From Palsa-461 sp963768185 (GTDB lineage: Bacteria; Actinomycetota; Acidimicrobiia; Acidimicrobiales; RAAP-2), in NCBI GenBank assembly GCA_963768185.1, contig CAVYGS010000005.1:992001-1056000 (forward strand): a stretch of DNA of 64,000 bases. The letters run 5' to 3'. Within the stretch, counting starts at the first letter, position 1. Every line of letters begins with the position of its first letter. Of this stretch, positions 25,184-34,424 are shown piece after piece. The notes under the pieces were generated by a model. The model had not been told where the DNA came from. It was given only the letters and a program-made list of their open reading frames with translations, and searched no databases. The position numbers and the translations under genes were made by a program.

Positions 25184-26404
25184 ATGGCCATGAACCCCGA
25201 GGACCCGGATAACCCCATCTCCGGGCTGCTCGGGGACCTGTTGAAGGTGATCGGGGGCGGCGCCCGCGGAGCGGGCACCCCATGGCTCGACGCCGCCCGC
25301 GCGTTGGCCCATGGCGTCGCCACCGACGGTGTCGAGTCCAACGTGGACCCGCTGCAGCGGATCAAGCTGGAGGAGCTGGCGCGTGTCGTCGAGCTCCACG
25401 TCGAGGGAGCGACCGGGCTGTCGACCGCTCACCGCCGCTACACGTTTGTGCCGGTCACGCGGGGGGCCTGGGCTGACCGGGCGCTCGAGGGCTGGAAGCC
25501 CTGGCTCGAGCGGATGGTCGCCGCCATCGAGGTCACCCCGGCACCCCCCATGGACGCGTTCGGCACCGACGACCTGCCCGACGGCATCCAGGCCCTCCTC
25601 GGCCAGTTCGCCTCGACGATGGGACCGATCATCCTCGGGCTGCAGTTCGGCTCGGCAGCCGGGCATCTGGCCCGCCAGGCCCTCGGCCAGTACGCGCTGA
25701 TCGTCCCCTGGCCGAGCTCGGACGAGCTGCTCGTCGTGCCCGAGAACGTCGCCGCCTTCGCGGCGGACTGGAGCCTCGACGAGGACGCCACGCTCTTGTG
25801 GGTCTGCGCCCACGAGCTCACCGTGCAGCTCGTCCTCGACCGCCCGCATGTCGCCCAGCGACTGGGCGAGCTGCTCGACGCCGCGCTGGCCGAGTCGATG
25901 GCGGCCCAGCAGGGCATCGCCGAGCGGCTGGGCTCGATGGACGCCGGTCCCGAGTCGCTCCAGCAGATGATGTCGGACCCCGAGGCGCTGCTCGCCGACC
26001 TGCTGACGCCGGGCAACCGTGCCACCTCGGACCGGCTGAGCGCGGTCGCCGCTGCGCTCGGCGGCTACATCGACCATGCGACGACCCAGATCGCCGAAGC
26101 GATCACCGGGTCCGCCGGACCGCTATCGGAGGCCTGGTATCGCTACCGCGTCGCCGACCACCGGGGCCGACAGGCGGCGGCCGCGCTGTTCGGGTTCGAC
26201 GTCAGCCGAGCCCAGGTCGACCGAGGGGCAGCGTTCGTCCGCGGCGTCCTCGAACGGGCCGGCGAGGCGGGCCTGTCGCGGCTTTTGACCAGCGCGCGGA
26301 CGCTGCCGACCCCCGCCGAAGTGGACGCGCCGGGTCTGTGGCTGGAGCGGATCGACCTGCCCGAGGAGCCTGGGAAACCGGGCGATGGGGAGGAAGCCTC
26401 CTAA
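25184..26404 (+). CDS. Zincin-like DUF2342 family protein with altered HExxH motif
   Basis: The 406-residue protein matches the actinobacterial zinc-dependent metalloprotease-like family (DUF2342). Recognisable segments are LGLQFGSAAGHLARQALGQY, ALIVPWPSSDELLVVPENV, the metal-site region LWVCAHELTVQLVLDRPHV and LLTPGNRATSDRLSAVAAAL. The metal motif reads HELTV where the family normally has HExxH, so the second His is missing and peptidase activity is doubtful. Genes of this family neighbour the UPF0182 and Lon-like genes in some mycobacteria. Here the mobile nest lies between them. ATG 25184. Confidence 0.8.
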   Translation: MAMNPEDPDNPISGLLGDLLKVIGGGARGAGTPWLDAARALAHGVATDGVESNVDPLQRIKLEELARVVELHVEGATGLSTAHRRYTFVPVTRGAWADRALEGWKPWLERMVAAIEVTPAPPMDAFGTDDLPDGIQALLGQFASTMGPIILGLQFGSAAGHLARQALGQYALIVPWPSSDELLVVPENVAAFAADWSLDEDATLLWVCAHELTVQLVLDRPHVAQRLGELLDAALAESMAAQQGIAERLGSMDAGPESLQQMMSDPEALLADLLTPGNRATSDRLSAVAAALGGYIDHATTQIAEAITGSAGPLSEAWYRYRVADHRGRQAAAALFGFDVSRAQVDRGAAFVRGVLERAGEAGLSRLLTSARTLPTPAEVDAPGLWLERIDLPEEPGKPGDGEEAS

Positions 26405-26703
26405 GCCGGCGTTGCCGGCTCCTCGGGGAACCCGAGGTCCCACTCAAGGGTGAGGTTCTCCCGCTCGGCGTCGCGCACGACGCGCTCGCGGTTGCGGCGG
26501 AATTGTGGGTCGTGCGGCGGGAGCAGCACAAGGCGGGCGAGCGCCCGCTCCCGGAAGGCGTCGATCGTCTCGGGGTCTCCGAAGTCCGACTGCACCTCCC
26601 AGTGGGGCGCGACCGGGCCGAGGTAAACGACGCGCACGTGCCCGACGGGCGGGATTGGTTCGCCGGCCTCATCGGTTGCGACTTCCTCAGGCTCGGGCGA
26701 CAC
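26401..26703 (-). CDS. Conserved small protein of unknown function
   Basis: The 100-residue acidic protein contains HVRVVYLGPVAPHWEVQSDF and IDAFRERALARLVLLPPHDP, followed by RRNRERVVRDAERENLTLEW. No signal peptide or membrane helix is seen, and no family is recognised. Its stop overlaps the convergent zincin-like gene stop by 4 bases. Codon use is normal for the window, which supports a real gene. Confidence 0.65.
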   Translation of the reverse strand: MSPEPEEVATDEAGEPIPPVGHVRVVYLGPVAPHWEVQSDFGDPETIDAFRERALARLVLLPPHDPQFRRNRERVVRDAERENLTLEWDLGFPEEPATPA

Positions 26704-26780
26704 GGGACCTCCTCTGGGCTTCCGAGACGAGGGCTCAGCGTAGTGCCGCGGCGGCGGCGCTCCGCCCGCCGCGCTGGCGC

Positions 26781-27893
26781 TCAGCCTCCGGTCCCGCCCG
26801 AGCGGAGGAGTGCGAGCAAGGGCTTGATCGTGTCGATGGCGATGGCGAACCCGATGTTCTGGGCGGGCGCGTTGCCCTGGGTGCTCTCCGCCACCGCGGT
26901 GTTCATGCCGATCACCTGACCCGCGGTGTTGACGAGGGGGCCGCCCGAGTTGCCCGAGTTGATCGGGGCCTGGGTCTGGATCAGCCCGGAGAGGTTCTCG
27001 CTCTTCCCCGTGACTTCGCTCGTCGCGTTCAGCGTGCGGTTCTTCGACGACACGATCCCCTCGGTCACGGTCAACCCGCCGGACAGGGCGAGGGCGTTGC
27101 CGATCGCGATCACGGTGTCGCCGACGAGGACCTGGTTCGAGTCGCCGAGCTGCACCGTGGGCAGGTCGTGCGCGCCCTCGATCTGGATGAGCGCGAGGTC
27201 CTGGGCGGGATCGGTGCCGATGACGCGCGCCGAGAGCGGGTGGGTCTGGCCGAACAGCGTCACCGACACCGTGCTCGCGCCGGCGACGACATGGTCATTG
27301 GTGAGCACCTCGCCGCTCGAGGTGAGGATCATCCCCGTCCCCGCGCCCGCGACCGTGGCCGAGCCGTTGCCGCGCACCGTGCCCAACGTCTCGATGGACA
27401 CGACGGCCGGTTCGACCTTGGCGAGGATCTCTTGGATGTCGGCCGTCTTGGCGAGCGGCGACGAATTGGGAAAGAACTTCTCGACGATCGTCTGCTGCGA
27501 ACGGCTGGCCAGCACGTAACCGACACCCCCGCCGACCGCGGCCGCGATCACCGCCGACAGGATCACGACGAGCACCCAGTTGCGAGCGGTCAGCGTGTGC
27601 TTGACCTTGGTCTGGTTCGTAACCACGGGGTTGGCCGGGAAGAAGTACGGGCTGCGCCATTGGCCGCCGGGTGGCGGATAGGCGTAGGGGGGCCAGTTGG
27701 GCGGGGGCGGCGCCTGCGGCGGCGCTTGCTGCTGCCACTGTGGTTGCGCCTGCTGGGGTGGGGCCTGCCACGGCGGCGCTGGGGGTGGGGTCGCAGGCGG
27801 CGGCGGGGCGACCGGGCGCTCTTGCCATCCGGGGGGGGCCGGTGGGGTGCGGTTTTGCGGATCCCCGGGCGCTCCGGGCGGCGCCTCCGTCAA
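26781..27893 (-). CDS. HtrA/DegP-like S1C serine protease (no PDZ)
   Basis: The 370-residue protein has a long Pro/Gln-rich cytoplasmic head (APPWQAPPQQAQPQWQQQ), one membrane helix (WVLVVILSAVIAAAVGGGVG) and an extracytoplasmic trypsin-like domain. The catalytic triad is visible: His in LTNDHVVAGAS, Asp in DPAQDLALIQI and Ser in PINSGNSGGPLV. It ends soon after the protease domain (TIKPLLALLRSGGTGG), so no PDZ domain is present, unlike its degenerate relative at 23731-24915. It probably degrades damaged envelope proteins. It is divergent from the WhiB gene at 27982. Confidence 0.9.
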   Translation of the reverse strand: MTEAPPGAPGDPQNRTPPAPPGWQERPVAPPPPATPPPAPPWQAPPQQAQPQWQQQAPPQAPPPPNWPPYAYPPPGGQWRSPYFFPANPVVTNQTKVKHTLTARNWVLVVILSAVIAAAVGGGVGYVLASRSQQTIVEKFFPNSSPLAKTADIQEILAKVEPAVVSIETLGTVRGNGSATVAGAGTGMILTSSGEVLTNDHVVAGASTVSVTLFGQTHPLSARVIGTDPAQDLALIQIEGAHDLPTVQLGDSNQVLVGDTVIAIGNALALSGGLTVTEGIVSSKNRTLNATSEVTGKSENLSGLIQTQAPINSGNSGGPLVNTAGQVIGMNTAVAESTQGNAPAQNIGFAIAIDTIKPLLALLRSGGTGG

Positions 27894-27981
27894 CTTCTCG
27901 CCGATCCCATCCGTGGGGTTAAAAGGTACGTAAGAACAATGGGGTGGGTCGGAACGACGCCGCTATGCTCGCCCGGGAGGC

Positions 27982-28239
27982 ATGGAACACCAAATGGACA
28001 CCCAGTGGATGGCCGAGGGCAAGTGCCGAGACGTTCCGCCGTCGATGTTCTTCCCGAGCGACGGTCTCGGCGTCCAGGCCGCTCAGCGGATCTGCGCCGA
28101 CTGCCCGGTGGCCGATGCATGCTTAGAGTATGCCCTCGCGAATCGGATTGATCACGGTGTCTGGGGTGGTCGTTCGGAGCGTGAACGGCGGCGCATCCTG
28201 CGCGCTCGACGCTCCATGCGCGTCACCGCCTTCCGCTGA
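27982..28239 (+). CDS. WhiB-family Fe-S transcriptional regulator
   Basis: The 85-residue protein carries the four WhiB cysteines (GKCRDVPP; ICADCPVADACLEYAL) that ligate a 4Fe-4S cluster. The turn motif GVWGG and a basic C-terminal tail (RSERERRRILRARRSMR) for DNA binding follow. A GGGAGG ribosome site precedes ATG 27982; an internal Met (MDTQ) is an alternative start. WhiB proteins bind the primary sigma factor and respond to redox signals. It is divergent from the HtrA gene. Confidence 0.93.
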   Translation: MEHQMDTQWMAEGKCRDVPPSMFFPSDGLGVQAAQRICADCPVADACLEYALANRIDHGVWGGRSERERRRILRARRSMRVTAFR

Positions 28240-28275
28240 TCGCTGCGCTTCGGGGCGATCCATAGCGCCCTTCTC

Positions 28276-29133
28276 GTGACCTCTCGTCACGTGGTGTCGG
28301 CCGTAAACGTGAGCGAGGGCCGGGACACCGCCACCATCGACCGCCTGTGCGACGCGTGCGGCGAACTTCTGCTCGATGTCCATCGCGACGCCGACCACAA
28401 CCGAAGCGTCCTCACACTCGGCGGTCCCCCGGTCGAGCTCTTCGCTGCGGTGCGGGCGTTGATCGAGGCGGCGGTCACCGCGCTGGACCTCAACGGTCAC
28501 CAAGGCCTCCACCCGCGTTTCGGGGTCGTCGACGTCGTCCCGTTTACGCCGGTCGCCTCGCCCAACCTCTCCGATGCCCTCGAGCTCCGCGACAGGGTCG
28601 CGATCTGGGCGGGGGCGGCACTCGGGATCCCGTGCTTCCTCTACGGCCCGATGCCCGACGGCGGCACGCGGTCGCTGCCCGACGTGCGCAAGGGCGCCTA
28701 CACCACGCTGCTCCCCGACACCGGACCGAGTCAGCCCCACCCGAGCGCCGGGTCGATGGCGGTGGGCGCCCGCGGCCCGCTCATCGCCTACAACCTGTGG
28801 GTCGAGGGGGTGAGCAAGGTGGAAGCGAGGGCCGTGGCCCGACAACTGCGGGGCGAGGCCATCCGGGTGCTCGCGCTGGTCGGCGGCGACTTCGCGCAGA
28901 TCTCGTGCAACCTGACCGATCCGGACCGCCTCGGGCCGGCGGACGCCTACGACGCGGTGGCCGGTGCGCTGCCGGCGACCGGGAGGATCGCCCGGGCCGA
29001 GCTGGTCGGGCTGGTCCCCGCAGCCGTGCTCGAGCGCACGCCGAGAGAGCGTTGGGAAGAACTCGATCTCTCGGCCGACTCGGGCCTCGAGACGAGGCTG
29101 GCCAATGCCTCGGTCAGGAGACTTCGGTCATAG
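28276..29133 (+). CDS. Glutamate formimidoyltransferase-like (FTCD N-terminal type)
   Basis: The 285-residue protein resembles the formiminotransferase domain of FTCD, which moves the formimino group between N-formiminoglutamate and tetrahydrofolate. Family motifs seen are VVSAVNVSEGRD at the N-terminus, DADHNRSVLTL, GLHPRFGVVDVVPFTPV (with the catalytic-type His) and GPLIAYNLWVEGVSKVEARA. No histidine-degradation genes are nearby, so the pathway is uncertain. The start is GTG 28276. It lies between two WhiB genes and converges with the second, overlapping its 3' end by 20 bases. Confidence 0.87.
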   Translation: MTSRHVVSAVNVSEGRDTATIDRLCDACGELLLDVHRDADHNRSVLTLGGPPVELFAAVRALIEAAVTALDLNGHQGLHPRFGVVDVVPFTPVASPNLSDALELRDRVAIWAGAALGIPCFLYGPMPDGGTRSLPDVRKGAYTTLLPDTGPSQPHPSAGSMAVGARGPLIAYNLWVEGVSKVEARAVARQLRGEAIRVLALVGGDFAQISCNLTDPDRLGPADAYDAVAGALPATGRIARAELVGLVPAAVLERTPRERWEELDLSADSGLETRLANASVRRLRS

Positions 29134-29452
29134 CGGCGGCGGCCCGCCGCTGGAGCGCACGGGCCCGGCGGAGACGGCGGCGCTCCCGCTCGCTCATCCC
29201 ACCCCAGATCCCGAACTTTTCGCCGTTGGCGAGCGCGTACTCGAGGCAGTCCTCGCGCACCACGCAGCCACGGCAGACCTCCTTGGCCTCCCGCGTCGAA
29301 GCGCCGCGTTCGGGGAAGAAGAGGTCCGGATCAACGCCCATGCAGTTGGCCTGTGCCTGCCAGCTGCGGTCCAAGCGTCCATAGAGCACTGCGGCCAAGT
29401 CCACCGGTCGGCCTCCCCTCACTGTAAGTGGCACCGATGTAACTACAACCAT
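29114..29452 (-). CDS. WhiB-family Fe-S transcriptional regulator
   Basis: About 112 residues from ATG 29452. A longer frame to 29542 has no support. The four cysteines are in ANCMGVD, VCRGCVVREDC and are followed by LEYALANGEKFGIWGGMSER and an Arg-rich tail. The pattern is closest to WhiB1/WhiB2-type proteins. Its promoter would lie in the unassigned stretch 29453-29853. It converges with the formimidoyltransferase gene. Confidence 0.92.
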   Translation of the reverse strand: MVVVTSVPLTVRGGRPVDLAAVLYGRLDRSWQAQANCMGVDPDLFFPERGASTREAKEVCRGCVVREDCLEYALANGEKFGIWGGMSERERRRLRRARALQRRAAAAMTEVS

Positions 29453-29853
29453 GTCATCTTCCCCTATCCGACATAGGAACGCAAGGCCGATAATTGTCAC
29501 ACCTCGTGGCCGAAAATGCCAGGGCAGGCCCAATTTCGCCACTGAGAGTGAGATTGCGCAGGTGTTTCGGCGGGTTAACCGGGGGTGCGGTTGGTTACGA
29601 AAGCCCCATCAGACACGAGCCGGGCGCCGATGGCGCGATCAAGGGCCCGGTGCCACGGGCTCGAGGCGACGGATCTCCCGCTCGGCACCGACCGGCTCGG
29701 GCGGCCCTTGGGGGGCCCTGCGTCGTGGCCTCGCCGCGGTGGAGCATCGCTCGTCCCCCAGTTGGTCAGGGGTTTCGTGGCGCTCGGCGAGATCGCCGCA
29801 CGGGGACCCGAGGCCGCGTCTTCCATCGCGCGCCGAGGCGTACGGGGTGAAAA
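29453..29853. other. Intergenic stretch without a supported gene
   Basis: Several frames stay open here on both strands, but none has family similarity or a ribosome site, and the predicted peptides are Arg/Gly-rich in the manner of antisense or random GC-rich DNA. The left 100 bases are AT-richer and probably hold the promoter of the WhiB gene at 29114-29452. Nothing else is recognised. Confidence 0.4.
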
Positions 29854-30606
29854 CTAGGCAGCCACTCTGCCGGTGAGCACTAGTGGTCCTTCACGGCGAA
29901 CGACCATCGTGTGTTCTACCTGCGCCACGAGGCTGCCATCGGCCGTCCGCAGCGTCCAGCCGTCCTCCGCATCGACAACGTGATCGGCAGACACGGAGAG
30001 AAACGGTTCGATGGCGAGTACAAGCCCCTCCCATAGAACGCTTCGCTGACCGTCGTCGACGCACGGAACCGAAGGAGGTTCATGCAGTCCGCGGCCGATG
30101 CCATGACCACTCAGGTTCTTTATGACGGAGAAGCCGTGGCGTCGTGCCTGCGCTCGGACCGCCCGGCCTATGTGACGAATTCGATTCCCAGGGACGGCTG
30201 CGTTCATGGCGTCTCGTTGTGCCAGCCGAGTGGCTTCCAGCAAGTGGCGAGCAATCGGAGCGACCTCGCCCACACCAACACTGATCCCCGTGTCGGAGAA
30301 GTAGCCATCAAGTTCGGCGGAAACGTCGAGATTCACGAGGTCTCCCGAACGGAGCACCCTGCTCGGCGAAGGTATGCCATGTGCGGCCTCGTCGTTCACA
30401 CTGATGCAGTTTGTGCCGGGGAATCCGTACGTCAAGATCGGGGCGGACCGTGCGCCATGATGTCGGAACACCTCTGCACCGATCGCATCGAGATCACCAG
30501 TCGAGATGCCCGGCACAACGGCTGCAACCATTGCGTCTCGGGCTTCGGCTACTACCCGTCCAATCCGAATGAGCCCATCGAGGTCTTCATTATTGTCAAT
30601 GGTCAT
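29854..30606 (-). CDS. map: Methionine aminopeptidase, type I
   Basis: The 250-residue enzyme removes the initiator Met from nascent proteins. Metal ligands of the pita-bread fold are visible: VNDEAAHGIPS (His), LVNLDVSAELDGYFSDT (two Asp), SGHGIGRGLHEPP (His), LAIEPF (Glu) and VEHTMVV (Glu). Start ATG 30606; a TTG at 30615 would add three residues. No Shine-Dalgarno is evident, so the transcript may be leaderless. Its GC content looks lower than in neighbouring genes, which hints at a different origin. It is not next to adk/infA as map often is, so it may be a second copy. Confidence 0.92.
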   Translation of the reverse strand: MTIDNNEDLDGLIRIGRVVAEARDAMVAAVVPGISTGDLDAIGAEVFRHHGARSAPILTYGFPGTNCISVNDEAAHGIPSPSRVLRSGDLVNLDVSAELDGYFSDTGISVGVGEVAPIARHLLEATRLAQRDAMNAAVPGNRIRHIGRAVRAQARRHGFSVIKNLSGHGIGRGLHEPPSVPCVDDGQRSVLWEGLVLAIEPFLSVSADHVVDAEDGWTLRTADGSLVAQVEHTMVVRREGPLVLTGRVAA

Positions 30607-30728
30607 CAGGGGCAACGATAGTTGTCATTCCACGGCGAGCGGACTGAGGCAACGTCAGTGATGGCGCCGCTGTTTTCGCGGTGCGTCCGTCATTTCGGCA
30701 GACGCAGATAACCCCTCAGTACCCCCCA

Positions 30729-30742
30729 GGCGGTTACCCGCC
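30729..30742 (-). terminator. Short hairpin downstream of the VWA gene
   Basis: GGCGG-TTAC-CCGCC at 30729-30742 is nested between 9-bp complementary arms at 30689-30697 (GTCATTTCG) and 30758-30766 (CGAAATGAC). It may form a folded terminator for the VWA gene that ends at 30780. Confidence 0.4.
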
Positions 30743-30779
30743 CTGAACGCATTCCGACGAAATGACCCGACTGACGGAA

Positions 30780-32785
30780 TCAGCCGGCCGGGCGCAGGTA
30801 CCGGCGGTGGCGCAGGAAGTCGACGAGCACGTAGCCACCGAGCCGTCGGGCGTCGTGTAGAACGTGCGCCCGCCGTTCACCCGGGCGATCTGCTCGACAA
30901 ACGGGTAATGGGTGCGCTCGAGGTCGAGGGCAAAGGTGTTGATGGTGATGCCCGCCCGGGTGGTGCGGATCACCTCGGCCATCGTGCGGCGCAGGGTCTC
31001 TTGGACCGGCGGGTAGTTGAACCACACCTCGCCGTCGTCGTCGATGTGCGCGGTGGGCTCGCCGTCGGTGACCACGATGATCTGCTTGGTCCCGTACTGG
31101 TGGGAGAGCATCCGGCGGGCCAGCGCCAACGCGTGCTGCAGGTTGGTGCCGTACACGTAGTCCCACATGGCGGTGGGCAGATCCTCGGCCTTGATCTCGC
31201 GGGCCACCTCGGAGAACCCGACGATGCCGAGGTAGTCGCGGGGGAACTTGTCGAGATCAGCGTCTGGAGCGCCATCGCCATCTTCTTGGCCGGCACGAAG
31301 TTGTCGCGCATCGGCATGGACATGGAGAGGTCAACCAGGAGCACGGTCGCCGACCGGGTGAGCGCCTCGGTCTCCACGACCTCGAAGTCCTCGGCCTTCA
31401 GGTGCACCGGCACGCCTGAGCCACCCCGACGCACGGCGTTGTGCACGGTCGCCGGCAGGTGCAGGTTGAGCGGATCCCCGTACTCGTAGGGCTTGGTCGT
31501 CTCCTCGCGGTCGTGCCCGCTGCCCGACGGTGGCCGACTGGTGGTCGCCGATCCGTTCCCGTTGCATCTGGGAGAACAGGTCGCTCAGCGCCCGCTGTCC
31601 CAGTCGGCGCACGCCCTTCGGGGTGAGCTCGGTGCGCCCGCCCTGCTGCTCGATGAGGCCGTTCTCCTGAAGCGTCTTGGTCAGCTTGGCCAACCGCTCG
31701 AGCGACCGGGCGGCGTCGTCACCCAGGTGGCGCCGCAGCTGGTCCATGTCGACCTCGTCGAGTGCGTTCGGGGAGGCCGCCGACGAAAACAGGTCCTCCA
31801 TGCGGTCGATCTCGCCCAGCTGGCTCGCCAGGTCGGTCGCATCGCCGAAGCCCATCGGGTCCGAACCCCGGAAGCGGTAGGACTGGCCCCAGCCCGCACC
31901 GGGCATGGCCTCGCGCAGGTTCGAGGCGAGACGCTCCATCTGCCAGCGCAGGTCCATGTCCTCCAACAGCGAGTTGGCGAGCGACTGGAGCTGCTGGCGC
32001 TGCTCGGGCGAGAGCGAGCGCCACATCGCCTCGGCCGCCGCCATCCGCTCGGCCAGCTGCTCCAGCAGCTCGTCGAGTGTCTCGGGATTGCCCGGGAACA
32101 TGTCGCCGTACTGCTCCATGAACTGCTCGAAGCTCGGGTTGAGCTCCTCGCCTCGCGCCCGCTGTTCGAGCATCGTGTTCAGCGCGTCCATGGCCGAGCG
32201 CATGCGGGCCAGCTGCTCGGGGTCGGTCGAGGACAGCGCCTCGGACATGCCCTCGAAGTACATCTGCGCGACCTGCTCGCGCAGCTCCTCCATGAGCTCC
32301 TCGAAACGCTCCCGGGCCTCGCTCGAGACGAAGTCGTGGTGCTGGAGGCCCTGGACCTTGCCGGCGAGGTCTTCGGGAAGCAGATCGAGCGACATCCGGC
32401 GCTCGGTCGCGACGTCCGAGGTGACCTGGGACCGGCGCTCGTCGCCGGAGTTCTTCGCGTCCTGCTCCAACTGGTCGATGGCGGCTCGCTCCTGCTGGAC
32501 CACCTCGTCGAGGGCCTTGGAGATCCGGTCCATCTCGGCGTTCGGGCTGCCCTGCTTCAGCAGCTCCTCGCGCCGCCGGCGCATGCGCTCGATCATCTCC
32601 CGCATGCCCATGATCCGCTCGCCGTCGCGGGTCCGCATGCCGCTGCGCATCAGGCGGCGCAGCGCGTCGTTCAGGTCACCGCCCGAGAGCAGGTCGTCGG
32701 TGAGCTCGGCCAGGAGGTCGTCGGGGTCGAGGTCGCCCCACTCCTGGGTGCCGTCCCAATCGCTGAAGTCGTAGCGGGCGGTCAC
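30780..32785 (-). CDS. VWA-domain protein, MoxR partner (three frameshifts)
   Basis: From ATG 32785 the first about 420 residues are a highly charged helical region (MREMIERMRRRREELLKQG; MEQYGDMFPGNPETLDELLE; LTPKGVRRLGQRALSDLFSQ). The frame must change near 31524 (one extra base in CCC), near 31256 (one missing base) and near 30849 (one missing base) to keep the conserved continuation. That continuation is HDREETTKPYEYGDPLNLHL, then the VWA domain with the MIDAS motif LLVDLSMSM, DYLGIVGFSEVAREIKAED, QIIVVTDGEPTAH, and GGYVLVDFLRHRRYLRPAG at the end. The MoxR-type ATPase gene is 10 bases upstream. Such pairs act as metal- or complex-assembly chaperones. Three small indels in a conserved gene suggest sequence errors. 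Confidence 0.8.
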
Positions 32786-32795
32786 TCGGTGTCCC

Positions 32796-34238
32796 TCACC
32801 GCCGCCTGCGGTACAACGCCCGGGACCCAGAGGCGTCCTTGTTCAGGCGCTTGGTCAGGTGCAGCCCCTCGAGCAGGAACTCGAGGGCGGCCGCCATAAG
32901 CGCCGGCGACTCGGCGGCGTCGGGCCCGGCGAGCCCTCGGGTCGGCGGCTCCAGGGCCGGCATGTCGGACAGCACGGTCAGGTAGTCGGTTGAGGACAGG
33001 TCGTCACCGGTGTGCACGACGGTCCCCTCGCCAAAGGAGCCGACGACCGCCGCGGGGTCCTCCAGCGTGACGCGACGCCGGAACACCGAGAGCACTGCAG
33101 CACCCGCCAGCTGCGCCACCACCTCGTCCTCCCTGCCCTCCTCGACCGCCTCGACCTCGATCTTTCCCTGCGTCGAGGGCAAGAGCGCGGCAAGGTCGCT
33201 CACGCGGGGGACGACGACCGACTCGCCGACGCGCAGCGCACGTCGCGTCGCGTTCGCCACGAGCGTCTCGTAGTTGGCGATGGTCAGGCGCACCGAGACG
33301 CCGCTGCGCTGGTTGAGGTGCGGGCTGCGCCGGGCCAGCTGGCTGATCTCGGCCAGCACCTCTTCCATGTAGTTGGGGACGATGATCGGGAAGCCGCCCT
33401 CGGGCAACTCGGCCTCCGCGCGCATGATGGCGACCTCGGTGCGGAGCTCCTCTGGGTAGTGCGTCCGCACCTGGGCCCCGAAGCGGTCCTTCAACGGCGT
33501 GATAATGCGGCCTCGGTTGGTGTAGTCCTCGGGGTTGGCCGTGGCCACCAGCATGACGTCGAGCGGGAGCCGCACCCGGTGGCCGCGAATCTGCACGTCG
33601 CGCTCCTCGAGCACGTTCAACAGACCGACCTGGATCCGCTCGGCCAGGTCGGGGAGCTCGTTGATCGCGAACACGCCGCGGTTCACCCGTGGGACGAGAC
33701 CGTAGTGGAGCGTCAGCTCGTCGGAGAGGTAGCGGCCCTCGGCGACCTTGATCGGGTCGACCTCACCGATGAGGTCGGCGATCGAGGTGTCCGGCGTCGC
33801 GAGCTTCTCGCCGTAGCGGTCCGAGCGGTGCACCCAGGTGATGGGGGTCTCGTCGCCCTCGTCGGCCACCTTCAGGCGCGCATAGCGCGACGTGGGGTGG
33901 TAGGGGTCGTCGTTGATCTCGGAGCCGGTGACCACGGGCATCCACTCGTCGAGCAGATCGATCAAGGAGCGGATGATGCGGGTCTTCGCCTGGCCGCGCT
34001 CGCCCAGCAGGATGATGTCGTGGCCGGCCAGGATGGCGTTCTCTAGTTGCGGGATCACCGTGTCCTCGAAGCCGAGGACGCCCTCGATGAGTGGCTCACC
34101 GGCGGCGATCCGCCGGGAGGCGTTGCGGCGCAGCTCGTCGGACACCCGGACCGACTCCCATCCCGAGGACCGGAGCTCCCCGAGCGTCCGGGCCAGGTCG
34201 TGGGGCGGGGCAGGAGCATGGGTCGGAAGGGGGGGCAT
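32796..34238 (-). CDS. MoxR-like AAA+ ATPase (Mg-chelatase ChlI-related)
   Basis: The 480-residue AAA+ protein has Walker A in LLGERGQAKTRIIRSL, Walker B with RGVFAINELPDLAERIQVGL, sensor 1 in VMLVATANPEDYTNRGRII and the downstream LKDRFGAQVRTHYPEEL. A C-terminal lid and helical domain follow. The next gene encodes the VWA partner with a 10-base gap, a conserved operon type in actinobacteria. ATG 34238. The substrate complex matured by the pair is not known. Confidence 0.92.
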   Translation of the reverse strand: MPPLPTHAPAPPHDLARTLGELRSSGWESVRVSDELRRNASRRIAAGEPLIEGVLGFEDTVIPQLENAILAGHDIILLGERGQAKTRIIRSLIDLLDEWMPVVTGSEINDDPYHPTSRYARLKVADEGDETPITWVHRSDRYGEKLATPDTSIADLIGEVDPIKVAEGRYLSDELTLHYGLVPRVNRGVFAINELPDLAERIQVGLLNVLEERDVQIRGHRVRLPLDVMLVATANPEDYTNRGRIITPLKDRFGAQVRTHYPEELRTEVAIMRAEAELPEGGFPIIVPNYMEEVLAEISQLARRSPHLNQRSGVSVRLTIANYETLVANATRRALRVGESVVVPRVSDLAALLPSTQGKIEVEAVEEGREDEVVAQLAGAAVLSVFRRRVTLEDPAAVVGSFGEGTVVHTGDDLSSTDYLTVLSDMPALEPPTRGLAGPDAAESPALMAAALEFLLEGLHLTKRLNKDASGSRALYRRRR

Positions 34239-34424
34239 GCGCGAAGCCTACGGGGAAAGACCCGCGCCCGGCCCATCGGCCGAACCGATCGCGAGCGCAT
34301 CCGGGATTGCACCTGTTCGGGCGCGGGATGGAAAGATGAGGCCGACCGCGCCCAGGCCGCTCACACGGACGCGAGCGGGCACCGGTGACGAGGACGACAT
34401 CGCCGAGGCGAGGAAGGAGACGGC

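Noticed and set aside
29494..29857. Overlapping small frames between the WhiB and map genes
   Set aside because: No ribosome site, no family similarity, and several frames are open at once, as in non-coding GC-rich DNA.
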